Below are positions 37,517 through 52,720 of a DNA stretch of 64,000 bases, piece by piece. Origin of the DNA: Auanema rhodensis (taxonomy: Eukaryota; Nematoda; Chromadorea; Rhabditida; Rhabditidae). The stretch spans positions 4,154,001 to 4,218,000 of the forward strand of contig OZ059894.1 of the NCBI GenBank assembly GCA_964057225.1, in the 5' to 3' direction. The position numbers and the translations under genes were made by a program. How positions within the stretch are numbered: position 1 is the first letter of the stretch; every line of letters starts with the position of its first letter. Under the pieces are notes generated by a model that searched no databases, had not been told where the DNA came from, and saw only the letters and a list, made by a program, of their open reading frames with translations.

Positions 37517-40500
37517 CTAATTTTTGTATCAAGCGTTTTTCAATGTAGTATAGTGCATTCGATGCGGATTTTTAAGCTGCGTCGATCTGTGTTATCAGAT
37601 TTGCGCTAGCTTAAAAATGCACCGAGATATCAACTGATATAAGTTCACACTTATATCCTCGATTTTCACCCTGAAGAATTAATTTTTTCGTTGAATAACA
37701 TTGTCCATCGTCTTTGCCTTGAAAAATGGAATCTAAAAACATCTACTTTTTGCTAAATTATTTTAAAATTTTTCGAAACAATTTTTGTCAAAATGTTTTT
37801 GGAAGCAATGTTGAGTGTACATGGAAACTCAACATACACTAATGCATCATTTTTCAAACGATCATAACTAATTTTTGTATCAAGCGTTTCTTAATGTAGT
37901 ATAGTGCATTCGATCCGGATTTTTAAGCTGCGTCGATCTGTGTTATCAGATTTGCGCTAGCTTAAAAATGCACCGAGATATCAACTGATATAAGTTCACA
38001 CTTATATCCTCGATTTTCACCCTGAAGAAATAATTTTTTCGTTGAAAAACATTGTCCATCGTCTTTGCCTTGAAAAAAGGAATCTAAAAACATCTAATTT
38101 TTGCTGAATTATTTTGAAATTTTTCGAAAAAATTTTTGTCAAAATGTTTTTGGAAGCAATGTTGAGTGTACATGGAAACTCAACATACACTAATGCATCA
38201 TTTTTCAAACGATCATAACTAATTTTTGTATCAAGCGTTTTTCAATGTAGTATAGTGCATTCGATGCGGATTTTTAAGTTGCGTCGATCTGTGTTATCAG
38301 ATTTGCGCTAGCTTAAAAATGCACCGAGATATCAACTGATATAAGTTCACACTTATATCCTCGATTTTCACCCTGAAGAATTAATTTTTTCGTTGAATAA
38401 CATTGTCCATCGTCTTTGCCTTGAAAAATGGAATCTAAAAACATCTACTTTTTGCTAAATTATTTTGAAATTTTTCGAAACAATTTTTGTCAAAATGTTT
38501 TTGGAAGCAATGTTGAGTGTACATGGAAACTCAACATACACTAATGCATCATTTTTCAAACGATCATACCTAATTTTTGTATCAAGCGTTTCTCAATGTA
38601 GTATAGTGCATTCGATGCGGATTTTTAAGTTGCGTCGATCTGTGTTATCAGATTTGCGCTAGCTTAAAAATGCACCGAGATATCAACTGATATAAGTTCA
38701 CACTTATATCCTCGATTTTCACCCTGAAGAATTAATTTTTTCGTTGAATAACATTGTCCATCGTCTTTGCCTTGAAAAATGGAATCTAAAAACATCTACT
38801 TTTTGCTAAATTATTTTGAAATTTTTCGAAACAATTTTTGTCAAAATGTTTTTGGAAGCAATGTTGAGTGTACATGGAAACTCAACATACACTAATGCAT
38901 CATTTTTCAAACGATCATAACTAATTTTTGTATCAAGTGTTTCTCAATGTTATATAGTGCATTCGATGCGGATTTTCAAGCTGCGTCGATCTGTGTTATC
39001 AGATTTGCGCTAGCTTAAAAATGCACCGAGATATCAACTGATATAAGTTCACACTTATATCCTCGATTTTCACCCTGAAGAATTAATTTTTTCGTTGAAT
39101 AACATTGTCCATCGTCTTTGCCTTGAAAAATGGAATCTTGAAACATCTACTTTTTGCTAAATTATTTTGAAATTTTTCGAAAAAATTTTTGTCAAAATGT
39201 TTTTGGAAGCAATGTTGAGTGTACATGGAAACTCAACATACACTAATGCATCATTTTTCAAACGATCATAACTAATTTTTGTATCAAGTGTTTCTCAATG
39301 TAATATAGTGCATTCGATGCGGATTTTTAAGCTGCGTCGATCTGTGTTATCAGATTTGCGCTAGCTTAAAAATGCACCGAGATATCAACTGATATAAGTT
39401 CACACTTATATCCTCGATTTTCACCCTGAAGAATTAATTTTTTCGTTGAATAACATTGTCCATCGTCTTTGCCTTGAAAAATGGAATCTAAAAACATCTA
39501 CTTTTTGCTAAATTATTTTGAAATTTTTCGAAACAATTTTTGTCAAAATGTTTTTGGAAGCAATGTTGAGTGTACATGGAAACTCAACATACACTAATGC
39601 ATCATTTTTCAAACGATCATAACTAATTTTTGTATCAAGTGTTTCTCAATGTAATATAGTGCATTCGATGCGGATTTTTAAGCTGCGTCGATCTGTGTTA
39701 TCAGATTTGCGCTAGCTTAAAAATGCACCGAGATATCAACTGATATAAGTTCACACTTATATCCTCGATTTTCACCCTGAAGAATTAATTTTTTCGTTGA
39801 ATAACATTGTCCATCGTCTTTGCCTTGAAAAATGGAATCTAAAAACATCTACTTTTTGCTAAATTATTTTGAAATTTTTCGAAACAATTTTTGTCAAAAT
39901 GTTTTTGGAAGCAATGTTGAGTGTACATGGAAACTCAACATACACTAATGCATCATTTTTCAAACGATCATAACTAATTTTGGTATCAAGCGTTTCTTAA
40001 TGTAGTATAGTGCATTCGATGGGGATTTTTAAGCTGCGTCGATCTGTGTTATCAGATTTGCGCTAGCTTAAAAATGCACCGAGATATCAACTGATATAAG
40101 TTCACACTTATATCCTCGATTTTCACCCTGAAGAATTAATTTTTTCGTTGAATAACATTGTCCATCGTCTTTGCCTTGAAAAATGGAATCTAAAAACATC
40201 TACTTTTTGCTAAATTATTTTGAAATTTTTCGAAACAATTTTTGTCAAAATGTTTTTGGAAGCAATGTTGAGTGTACATGTAAACTCAACATACACTAAT
40301 GCATCATTTTTCAAACGATCATAACTAATTTTTGTATCAAGCGTTTTTCAATGTAGTATAGTGCATTCGATGCGGATTTTTAAGCTGCGTCGATCTGTGT
40401 TATCAGATTTGCGCTAGCTTAAAAATGCACCGAGATATCAACTGATATAAGTTCACACTTATATCCTCGATTTTCACCCTGAAGAAATAATTTTTTCGTT

Positions 40501-40560
40501 GAATATTATTGTCCATCGTCTTTGCCTTGAAAAATGGAATCTTGAAACATCTACTTTTTG
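37517..40560. repeat. Mixed monomers without a clear higher-order unit
   Basis: Monomer types from the flanking blocks occur in irregular order. The AATGTAATATAG monomer with TTCGAAACAATT appears twice in direct succession near 39,298 and 39,649. Private changes include TTTTGGTATC near 39,979 and CGATGGGGATT near 40,017. ACATGTAAACTC first appears near 40,279. I see no gene or non-satellite insertion. Confidence 0.7.
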
Positions 40561-42405
40561 CTAAATTATTTTGAAATTTTTCGAAAAAATTTTTGTCAAA
40601 ATGTTTTTGGAAGCAATGTTGAGTGTACATGGAAACTCAACATACACTAATGCATCATTTTTCAAACGATCATAACTAATTTTTGTATCAAGTGTTTCTC
40701 AATGTAATATAGTGCATTCGATGCGGATTTTTAAGCTGCGTCGATCTGTGTTATCAGATTTGCGCTAGCTTAAAAATGCACCGAGATATCAACTGATATA
40801 AGTTCACACTTATATCCTCGATTTTCACCCTGAAGAATTAATTTTTTCGTTGAATAACATTGTCCATCGTCTTTGCCTTGAAAAATGGAATCTAAAAACA
40901 TCTACTTTTTGCTAAATTATTTTGAAATTTTTCGAAACAATTTTTGTCAAAATGTTTTTGGAAGCAATGTTGAGTGTACATGGAAACTCAACATACACTA
41001 ATGCATCATTTTTCAAACGATCATAACTAATTTTTGTATCAAGCGTTTCTTAATGTAGTATAGTGCATTCGATGCGGATTTTTAAGCTGCGTCGATCTGT
41101 GTTATCAGATTTGCGCTAGCTTAAAAATGCACTGAGATATCAACTGATATAAGTTCACACTTATATCCTCGATTTTCACCCTGAAGAATTAACTTTTTCG
41201 TTGAATAACATTGTCTATCGTCTTTGCCTTGAAAAATGGAATCTAAAAACATCTACTATTTGCTAAATTATTTTGAAATTTTTCGAAAAAATTTTTGTCA
41301 AAATGTTTTTGGAAGCAATGTTGAGTGTACATGGAAACTCAACATACACTAATGCATCATTTTTCAAACGATCATAACTAATTTTTATATTAAGCGTTTC
41401 TCAATGTAGTATAGTGCATTCGATGCGGATTTTTAAGCTGCGTCGATCTGTGTTATCAGATTTGCGCTAGCTTAAAAATGCACCGAGATATCAACTGATA
41501 TAAGTTCACACTTATATCCTCGATTTTCACCCTGAAGAATTAATTTTTTCGTTGAATAACATTGTCCATCGTCTTTACCTTGAAAAATGGAATCTAAAAA
41601 CATCTACTTTTTGCTAAATTATTTTGAAATTTTTCGAAACAATTTTTGTCAAAATGTTTTTGGAAGCAATGTTGAGTGTACATGTAAACTCAACATACAC
41701 TAATGCATCATTTTTCAAACGATCATAACTAATTTTTGTATCAAGCGTTTTTCAATGTAGTATAGTGCATTCGATGCGGATGTTTAAGCTGCGTCGATCT
41801 GTGTTATCAGATTTGCGCTAGCTTAAAAATGCACCGAGATATCAACTGATATAAGTTCACACTTATATCCTCGATTTTCACCCTGAAGAAATAATTTTTT
41901 CGTTGAATATTATTGTCCATCGTCTTTGCCTTGAAAAAAGGAATCTAAAAACATCTACTTTTTGCTAAATTATTTTGAAATTTTTCGAAAAAATTTTTGT
42001 CAAAATGTTTTTGGAAGCAATGTTGAGTGTACATGGAAACTCAACATACACTAATGCATCATTTTTCAAAAGATCATAACTAATTTTTGTATCAAGCGTT
42101 TCTCAATGTAGTATAGTGCGTTCGATGCGGATTTTTAAGCTGCGTCGATCTGTGTTATCAGATTTGCGCTAGCTTAAAAATGCACCGAGATATCAACTGA
42201 TATAAGTTCACACTTATATCCTCGATTTTCACCCTGAAGAATTAATTTTTTCGTTGAATAACATTGTCCATCGTCTTTGCCTTGAAAAATGGAATCTAAA
42301 AACATCTACTTTTTGCTAAATTATTTTGAAATTTTTCGAAACAATTTTTGTCAAAATGTTTTTGGAAGCAATGTTGAGTGTACATGGAAACTCAACATAC
42401 ACTAA
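40560..42405. repeat. Partial early copy of the 10-monomer unit
   Basis: The variant order matches about 44,420-46,265 at an offset of 11 monomers (3,861 bp). TTTTTATATTAAGCG near 41,384 matches 45,245. ACATGTAAACTC near 41,683 matches 45,544. GTGCGTTCGATG near 42,117 matches 45,978. Private changes are CACTGAGATATC near 41,131, CTTTACCTTG near 41,574 and GCGGATGTTTAAG near 41,776. The offset of 11 and not 10 reflects one additional monomer (TTTTTCTAACG with GATGCAG, near 42,415) that follows. Confidence 0.78.
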
Positions 42406-42479
42406 TGCATCATTTTTCTAACGATCATAACTAATTTTTGTATTAAGCTTTTCTCAATGTAGTATAGTGCATTCGATGC

Positions 42480-45400
42480 AGATTTTTAAGCTGCGTCGAT
42501 CTGTGTTATCAGATTTGCGCTAGCTTAAAAATGCACCGAGATATCAACTGATATAAGTTCACACTTATATCCTCGATTTTCACCCTGAAGAATTAATTTT
42601 TTCGTTGAATAACATTGTCCATCGTCTTTGCCTTGAAAAATGGAATCTAAAAACATCTACTTTTTGCTAAATTATTTTGAAATTTTTCGAAACAATTTTT
42701 GTCAAAATGTTTTTGGAAGCAATGTTGAGTGTACATGGAAACTCAACATACACTAATGCATCATTTTTCAAACGATCATAACTAATTTTTGTATCGAGCG
42801 TTTCTTAATGTAGTATAGTGCATTCGATGCGGATTTTTAAGCTGCGTCGATCTGTGTTATCAGATTTGCGCTAGCTTAAAAATGCACCGAGATATCAACT
42901 GATATAAGTTCACACTTATATCCTCGATTTTCACCCTGAAGAAATAATTTTTTCGTTGAATAACATTGTCCATCGTCTTTGCCTTGAAAAAAGGAATCTA
43001 AAAACATTTAATTTTTGCTGAATTATTTTGAAATTTTTCGAAAAAATTTTTGTCAAAATGTTTTTGGAAGCAATGTTGAGTGTACATGGAAACTCTACAT
43101 ACACTAATGCATCATTTTTCAAACGATCATAACTAATTTTTGTATCAAGCGTTCTTCAATGTAGTATAGTGCATTCGATGCGGATTTTTAAGCTGCGTCG
43201 ATCTGTGTTATTAGATTTGCGCTAGCTTAAAAATGCACCGAGATATCAACTGATATAAAATCACACTTATATCCTCGATTTTCACCCTGAAGAAATAATT
43301 TTTTCGTTGAATATTATTGTCCATCGTCTTTGCCTTGAAAAAAGGAATCTAAAAACATCTACTTTTTGCTTAATTATTTTGAAATTTTTTGAAAAAATTT
43401 TTGTCAAAATGTTTTTGGAAGCAATGTTGAGTGTACATGGAAACTCAACATACACTAATGCATCATTTTTCGAACGATCATAACTAATTTTTGTATCAAG
43501 CGTTTCTCAATGTAATATAGTGCATTCGATGCGGATTTTTAAGCTGCGTCGATCTGTGTTATCAGATTTGCGCTAGCTTAAAAATGCACCGAGATATCAA
43601 CTGATATAAGTTCACACTTATATCCTCGATTTTCACCCTGAAGAATTAACTTTTTCGTTGAATAACATTGTCTATCGTCTTTGCCTTGAAAAATGGAATC
43701 TAAAAACATCTACTTTTTGCTAAATTATTTTGAAATTTTTCGAAAAAATTTTTGTCAAAATGTTTTTGGAAGCAATGTTGAGTGTACATGGAAACTCAAC
43801 ATACACTAATGCATCATTTTTCTAACGATCATAACTAATTTTTGTATTAAGCTTTTCTCAATGTAGTATAGTGCATTCGATGCGGATTTTTAAGCTGCGT
43901 CGATCTGTGTTATCAGATTTGCGCTAGCTTAAAAATGCACCGAGATATCAACTGATATAAGTTCACACTTATATCCTCGATTTTCACCCTGAAGAATTAA
44001 TTTTTTCGTTGAATAACATTGTCCATCGTCTTTGCCTTGAAAAATGGAATCTTAAAACATCTACTTTTTGCTAAATTATTTTGAAATTTTTCGAAAAAAT
44101 TTTTGTCAAAATGTTTTTGGAAGCAATGTTGAGTGTACATGGAAACTCAACATACACTAATGCATCATTTTTCAAACGATCATAACTAATTTTTGTATCA
44201 AGTGTTTCTCAATGTGATATAGTGCATTCGATGCGGATTTTTAAGCTGCGTCGATCTGTGTTATCAGATTTGCGCTAGCTTAAAAATGCACCGAGATATC
44301 AACTGATATAAGTTCACACTTATATCCTCGATTTTCACCCTGAAGAATTAATTTTTTCGTTGAATAACATTGTCCATCGTCTTTGCCTTGAAAAATGGAA
44401 TCTAAAAACATCTACTTTTTGCTAAATTATTTTGAAATTTTTCGAAACAATTTTTGTCAAAATGTTTTTGGAAGCAATGTTGAGTGTACATGGAAACTCA
44501 ACATACACTAATGCATCATTTTTCAAACGATCATAACTAATTTTTGTATCAAGTGTTTCTCAATGTAATATAGTGCATTCGATGCGGATTTTTAAGCTGC
44601 GTCGATCTGTGTTATCAGATTTGCGCTAGCTTAAAAATGCACCGAGATATCAACTGATATAAGTTCACACTTATATCCTCGATTTTCACCCTGAAGAATT
44701 AATTTTTTCGTTGAATAACATTGTCCATCGTCTTTGCCTTGAAAAATGGAATCTAAAAACATCTACTTTTTGCTAAATTATTTTGAAATTTTTCGAAACA
44801 ATTTTTGTCAAAATGTTTTTGGAAGCAATGTTGAGTGTACATGGAAACTCAACATACACTAATGCATCATTTTTCAAACGATCATAACTAATTTTTGTAT
44901 CAAGCGTTTCTTAATGTAGTATAGTGCATTCGATGCGGATTTTTAAGCTGCGTCGATCTGTGTTATCAGATTTGCGCTAGCTTAAAAATGCACCGAGATA
45001 TCAACTGATATAAGTTCACACTTATATCCTCGATTTTCACCCTGAAGAATTAACTTTTTCGTTGAATAACATTGTCTATCGTCTTTGCCTTGAAAAATGG
45101 AATCTAAAAACATCTACTATTTGCTAAATTATTTTGAAATTTTTCGAAAAAATTTTTGTCAAAATGTTTTTGGAAGCAATGTTGAGTGTACATGGAAACT
45201 CAACATACACTAATGCATCATTTTTCAAACGATCATAACTAATTTTTATATTAAGCGTTTCTCAATGTAGTATAGTGCATTCGATGCGGATTTTTAAGCT
45301 GCGTCGATCTGTGTTATCAGATTTGCGCTAGCTTAAAAATGCACCGAGATATCAACTGATATAAGTTCACACTTATATCCTCGATTTTCACCCTGAAGAA

Positions 45401-48400
45401 TTAATTTTTTCGTTGAATAACATTGTCCATCGTCTTTGCCTTGAAAAATGGAATCTAAAAACATCTACTTTTTGCTAAATTATTTTGAAATTTTTCGAAA
45501 CAATTTTTGTCAAAATGTTTTTGGAAGCAATGTTGAGTGTACATGTAAACTCAACATACACTAATGCATCATTTTTCAAACGATCATAACTAATTTTTGT
45601 ATCAAGCGTTTTTCAATGTAGTATAGTGCATTCGATGCGGATTTTTAAGCTGCGTCGATCTGTGTTATCAGATTTGCGCTAGCTTAGAAATGCACCGAGA
45701 TATCAACTGATATAAGTTCACACTTATATCCTCGATTTTCACCCTGAAGAAATAATTTTTTCGTTGAATATTATTGTCCATCGTCTTTGCCTTGAAAAAA
45801 GGAATCTAAAAACATCTACTTTTTGCTAAATTATTTTGAAATTTTTCGAAAAAATTTTTGTCAAAATGTTTTTGGAAGCAATGTTGAGTGTACATGGAAA
45901 CTCAACATACACTAATGCATCATTTCTCAAAAGATCATAACTAATTTTTGTATCAAGCGTTTCTCAATGTAGTATAGTGCGTTCGATGCGGATTTTTAAG
46001 CTGCGTCGATCTGTGTTATCAGATTTGCGCTAGCTTAAAAATGCACCGAGATATCAACTGATATAAGTTCACACTTATATCCTCGATTTTCACCCTGAAG
46101 AATTAATTTTTTCGTTGAATAACATTGTCCATCGTCTTTGCCTTGAAAAATGGAATCTAAAAACATCTACTTTTTGCTAAATTATTTTGAAATTTTTCGA
46201 AACAATTTTTGTCAAAATGTTTTTGGAAGCAATGTTGAGTGTACATGGAAACTCAACATACACTAATGCATCATTTTTCAAACGATCATAACTAATTTTT
46301 GTATCGAGCGTTTCTTAATGTAGTATAGTGCATTCGATGCGGATTTTTAAGCTGCGTCGATCTGTGTTATCAGATTTGCGCTAGCTTAAAAATGCACCGA
46401 GATATCAACTGATATAAGTTCACACTTATATCCTCGATTTTCACCCTGAAGAAATAATTTTTTCGTTGAATAACATTGTCCATCGTCTTTGCCTTGAAAA
46501 AAGGAATCTAAAAACATTTAATTTTTGCTGAATTATTTTGAAATTTTTCGAAAAAATTTTTGTCAAAATGTTTTTGGAAGCAATGTTGAGTGTACATGGA
46601 AACTCTACATACACTAATGCATCATTTTTCAAACGATCATAACTAATTTTTGTATCAAGCGTTCTTCAATGTAGTATAGTGCATTCGATGCGGATTTTTA
46701 AGCTGCGTCGATCTGTGTTATTAGATTTGCGCTAGCTTAAAAATGCACCGAGATATCAACTGATATAAAATCACACTTATATCCTCGATTTTCACCCTGA
46801 AGAAATAATTTTTTCGTTGAATATTATTGTCCATCGTCTTTGCCTTGAAAAAAGGAATCTAAAAACATCTACTTTTTGCTTAATTATTTTGAAATTTTTT
46901 GAAAAAATTTTTGTCAAAATGTTTTTGGAAGCAATGTTGAGTGTACATGGAAACTCAACATACACTAATGCATCATTTTTCGAACGATCATAACTAATTT
47001 TTGTATCAAGCGTTTCTCAATGTAATATAGTGCATTCGATGCGGATTTTTAAGCTGCGTCGATCTGTGTTATCAGATTTGCGCTAGCTTAAAAATGCACC
47101 GAGATATCAACTGATATAAGTTCACACTTATATCCTCGATTTTCACCCTGAAGAATTAACTTTTTCGTTGAATAACATTGTCTATCGTCTTTGCCTTGAA
47201 AAATGGAATCTAAAAACATCTACTTTTTGCTAAATTATTTTGAAATTTTTCGAAAAAATTTTTGTCAAAATGTTTTTGGAAGCAATGTTGAGTGTACATG
47301 GAAACTCAACATACACTAATGCATCATTTTTCTAACGATCATAACTAATTTTTGTATTAAGCTTTTCTCAATGTAGTATAGTGCATTCGATGCGGATTTT
47401 TAAGCTGCGTCGATCTGTGTTATCAGATTTGCGCTAGCTTAAAAATGCACCGAGATATCAACTGATATAAGTTCACACTTATATCCTCGATTTTCACCCT
47501 GAAGAATTAATTTTTTCGTTGAATAACATTGTCCATCGTCTTTGCCTTGAAAAATGGAATCTTAAAACATCTACTTTTTGCTAAATTATTTTGAAATTTT
47601 TCGAAAAAATTTTTGTCAAAATGTTTTTGGAAGCAATGTTGAGTGTACATGGAAACTCAACATACACTAATGCATCATTTTTCAAACGATCATAACTAAT
47701 TTTTGTATCAAGTGTTTCTCAATGTGATATAGTGCATTCGATGCGGATTTTTAAGCTGCGTCGATCTGTGTTATCAGATTTGCGCTAGCTTAAAAATGCA
47801 CCGAGATATCAACTGATATAAGTTCACACTTATATCCTCGATTTTCACCCTGAAGAATTAATTTTTTCGTTGAATAACATTGTCCATCGTCTTTGCCTTG
47901 AAAAATGGAATCTAAAAACATCTACTTTTTGCTAAATTATTTTGAAATTTTTCGAAACAATTTTTGTCAAAATGTTTTTGGAAGCAATGTTGAGTGTACA
48001 TGGAAACTCAACATACACTAATGCATCATTTTTCAAACGATCATAACTAATTTTTGTATCAAGTGTTTCTCAATGTAATATAGTGCATTCGATGCGGATT
48101 TTTAAGCTGCGTCGATCTGTGTTATCAGATTTGCGCTAGCTTAAAAATGCACCGAGATATCAACTGATATAAGTTCACACTTATATCCTCGATTTTCACC
48201 CTGAAGAATTAATTTTTTCGTTGAATAACATTGTCCATCGTCTTTGCCTTGAAAAATGGAATCTAAAAACATCTACTTTTTGCTAAATTATTTTGAAATT
48301 TTTCGAAACAATTTTTGTCAAAATGTTTTTGGAAGCAATGTTGAGTGTACATGGAAACTCAACATACACTAATGCATCATTTTTCAAACGATCATAACTA

Positions 48401-49790
48401 ATTTTTGTATCAAGCGTTTCTTAATGTAGTATAGTGCATTCGATGCGGATTTTTAAGCTGCGTCGATCTGTGTTATCAGATTTGCGCTAGCTTAAAAATG
48501 CACCGAGATATCAACTGATATAAGTTCACACTTATATCCTCGATTTTCACCCTGAAGAATTAACTTTTTCGTTGAATAACATTGTCTATCGTCTTTGCCT
48601 TGAAAAATGGAATCTAAAAACATCTACTATTTGCTAAATTATTTTGAAATTTTTCGAAAAAATTTTTGTCAAAATGTTTTTGGAAGCAATGTTGAGTGTA
48701 CATGGAAACTCAACATACACTAATGCATCATTTTTCAAACGATCATAACTAATTTTTATATTAAGCGTTTCTCAATGTAGTATAGTGCATTCGATGCGGA
48801 TTTTTAAGCTGCGTCGATCTGTGTTATCAGATTTGCGCTAGCTTAAAAATGCACCGAGATATCAACTGATATAAGTTCACACTTATATCCTCGATTTTCA
48901 CCCTGAAGAATTAATTTTTTCGTTGAATAACATTGTCCATCGTCTTTGCCTTGAAAAATGGAATCTAAAAACATCTACTTTTTGCTAAATTATTTTGAAA
49001 TTTTTCGAAACAATTTTTGTCAAAATGTTTTTGGAAGCAATGTTGAGTGTACATGTAAACTCAACATACACTAATGCATCATTTTTCAAACGATCATAAC
49101 TAATTTTTGTATCAAGCGTTTTTCAATGTAGTATAGTGCATTCGATGCGGATTTTTAAGCTGCGTCGATCTGTGTTATCAGATTTGCGCTAGCTTAGAAA
49201 TGCACCGAGATATCAACTGATATAAGTTCACACTTATATCCTCGATTTTCACCCTGAAGAAATAATTTTTTCGTTGAATATTATTGTCCATCGTCTTTGC
49301 CTTGAAAAAAGGAATCTAAAAACATCTACTTTTTGCTAAATTATTTTGAAATTTTTCGAAAAAATTTTTGTCAAAATGTTTTTGGAAGCAATGTTGAGTG
49401 TACATGGAAACTCAACATACACTAATGCATCATTTTTCAAAAGATCATAACTAATTTTTGTATCGAGCGTTTCTCAATGTAGTATAGTGCGTTCGATGCG
49501 GATTTTTAAGCTGCGTCGATCTGTGTTATCAGATTTGCGCTAGCTTAAAAATGCACCGAGATATCAACTGATATAAGTTCACACTTATATCCTCGATTTT
49601 CACCCTGAAGAATTAATTTTTTCGTTGAATAACATTGTCCATCGTCTTTGCCTTGAAAAATGGAATCTAAAAACATCTACTTTTTGCTAAATTATTTTGA
49701 AATTTTTCGAAACAATTTTTGTCAAAATGTTTTTGGAAGCAATGTTGAGTGTACATGGAAACTCAACATACACTAATGCATCATTTTTCT
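42480..49790. repeat. 10-monomer (3,510-bp) higher-order repeat, about 2.1 units
   Basis: Diagnostic variants recur at exactly 3,510 bp. GTATCGAGCG is near 42,791 and 46,301. CTCTACATACAC is near 43,093 and 46,603. ATAAAATCACAC is near 43,255 and 46,765. TTTTTCGAACG is near 43,468 and 46,978. AATGTGATATAG is near 44,213 and 47,723. ATATTAAGCG is near 45,248 and 48,758. CTTAGAAATGC is near 45,685 and 49,195. Visible differences are CATTTCTCAAAAG near 45,922 and GTATCGAGCG near 49,459. The units are nearly identical, so they are probably recent. Confidence 0.87.
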
Positions 49791-52720
49791 AACGATCATA
49801 ACTAATTTTTGTATTAAGCTTTTCTCAATGTAGTATAGTGCATTCGATGCAGATTTTTAAGCTGCGTCGATCTGTGTTATCAGATTTGCGCTAGCTTAAA
49901 AATGCACCGAGATATCAACTGATATAAGTTCACACTTATATCCTCGATTTTCACCCTGAAGAATTAATTTTTTCGTTGAATAACATTGTCCATCGTCTTT
50001 GCCTTGAAAAATGGAATCTAAAAACATCTACTTTTTGCTAAATTATTTTGAAATTTTTCGAAACAATTTTTGTCAAAATGTTTTTGGAAGCAATGTTGAG
50101 TGTACATGGAAACTCAACATACACTAATGCATCATTTTTCAAACGATCATAACTAATTTTTGTATCAAGCGTTTCTTAATGTAGTATAGTGCATTCGATG
50201 CGGATTTTTAAGCTGCGTCGATCTGTGTTATCAGATTTGCGCTAGCTTAAAAATGCACCGAGATATCAACTGATATAAGTTCACACTTATATCCTCGATT
50301 TTCACCCTGAAGAAATAATTTTTTCGTTGAATAACATTGTCCATCGTCTTTGCCTTGAAAAAAGGAATCTAAAAACATTTAATTTTTGCTGAATTATTTT
50401 GAAATTTTTCGAAAAAATTTTTGTCAAAATGTTTTTGGAAGCAATGTTGAGTGTACATGGAAACTCTACATACACTAATGCATCATTTTTCAAACGATCA
50501 TAACTAATTTTTGTATCAAGCGTTCTTCAATGTAGTATAGTGCATTCGATGCGGATTTTTAAGCTGCGTCGATCTGTGTTATTAGATTTGCGCTAGCTTA
50601 AAAATGCACCGAGATATCAACTGATATAAAATCACACTTATATCCTCGATTTTCACCCTGAAGAAATAATTTTTTCGTTGAATATTATTGTCCATCGTCT
50701 TTGCCTTGAAAAAAGGAATCTAAAAACATCTACTTTTTGCTTAATTATTTTGAAATTTTTTGAAAAAATTTTTGTCAAAATGTTTTTGGAAGCAATGTTG
50801 AGTGTACATGGAAACTCAACATACACTAATGCATCATTTTTCGAACGATCATAACTAATTTTTGTATCAAGCGTTTCTCAATGTAATATAGTGCATTCGA
50901 TGCGGATTTTTAAGCTGCGTCGATCTGTGTTATCAGATTTGCGCTAGCTTAAAAATGCACCGAGATATCAACTGATATAAGTTCACACTTATATCCTCGA
51001 TTTTCACCCTGAAGAAATAATTTTTTCGTTGAATATTATTGTCCATCGTCTTTGCCTTGAAAAAAGGAATCTAAAAACATCTACTTTTTGCTAAATTATT
51101 TTGAAATTTTTCGAAAAAATTTTTGTCAAAATGTTTTTGGAAGCAATGTTGAGTGTACATGGAAACTCAACATACACTAATGCATCATTTTTCAAAAGAT
51201 CATAACTAATTTTTGTATCAAGCGTTTCTCAATGTAGTATAGTGCGTTCGATGCGGATTTTTAAGCTGCGTCGATCTGTGTTATCAGATTTGCGCTAGCT
51301 TAAAAATGCACCGAGATATCAACTGATATAAGTTCACACTTATATCCTCGATTTTCACCCTGAAGAATTAATTTTTTCGTTGAATAACATTGTCCATCGT
51401 CTTTGCCTTGAAAAATGGAATCTAAAAACATCTACTTTTTGCTAAATTATTTTGAAATTTTTCGAAACAATTTTTGTCAAAATGTTTTTGGAAGCAATGT
51501 TGAGTGTACATGGAAACTCAACATACACTAATGCATCATTTTTCTAACGATCATAACTAATTTTTGTATTAAGCTTTTCTCAATGTAGTATAGTGCATTC
51601 GATGCAGATTTTTAAGCTGCGTCGATCTGTGTTATCAGATTTGCGCTAGCTTAAAAATGCACCGAGATATCAACTGATATAAGTTCACACTTATATCCTC
51701 GATTTTCACCCTGAAGAATTAATTTTTTCGTTGAATAACATTGTCCATCGTCTTTGCCTTGAAAAATGGAATCTAAAAACATCTACTTTTTGCTAAATTA
51801 TTTTGAAATTTTTCGAAACAATTTTTGTCAAAATGTTTTTGGAAGCAATGTTGAGTGTACATGGAAACTCAACATACACTAATGCATCATTTTTCAAACG
51901 ATCATAACTAATTTTTGTATCAAGCGTTTCTTAATGTAGTATAGTGCATTCGATGCGGATTTTTAAGCTGCGTCGATCTGTGTTATCAGATTTGCGCTAG
52001 CTTAAAAATGCACCGAGATATCAACTGATATAAGTTCACACTTATATCCTCGATTTTCACCCTGAAGAAATAATTTTTTCGTTGAATAACATTGTCCATC
52101 GTCTTTGCCTTGAAAAAAGGAATCTAAAAACATTTAATTTTTGCTGAATTATTTTGAAATTTTTCGAAAAAATTTTTGTCAAAATGTTTTTGGAAGCAAT
52201 GTTGAGTGTACATGGAAACTCTACATACACTAATGCATCATTTTTCAAACGATCATAACTAATTTTTGTATCAAGCGTTCTTCAATGTAGTATAGTGCAT
52301 TCGATGCGGATTTTTAAGCTGCGTCGATCTGTGTTATTAGATTTGCGCTAGCTTAAAAATGCACCGAGATATCAACTGATATAAAATCACACTTATATCC
52401 TCGATTTTCACCCTGAAGAAATAATTTTTTCGTTGAATATTATTGTCCATCGTCTTTGCCTTGAAAAAAGGAATCTAAAAACATCTACTTTTTGCTTAAT
52501 TATTTCGAAATTTTTTGAAAAAATTTTTGTCAAAATGTTTTTGGAAGCAATGTTGAGTGTACATGGAAACTCAACATACACTAATGCATCATTTTTCGAA
52601 CGATCATAACTAATTTTTGTATCAAGCGTTTCTCAATGTAATATAGTGCATTCGATGCGGATTTTTAAGCTGCGTCGATCTGTGTTATCAGATTTGCGCT
52701 AGCTTAAAAATGCACCGAGA
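49200..52720. repeat. 5-monomer (1,755-bp) higher-order repeat, two units
   Basis: CAAAAGATC near 49,438 matches 51,193. TTTTTCTAACG near 49,785 matches 51,540. GATGCAG near 49,846 matches 51,601. CATTTAATTTTTGC near 50,376 matches 52,131. ATAAAATCACAC near 50,626 matches 52,381. TTTTTCGAACG near 50,838 matches 52,593. The offset is constant at 1,755 bp. The unit is half the length of the decamer and built from a subset of its monomers, so it looks like an internal deletion product that was then duplicated. Confidence 0.82.
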
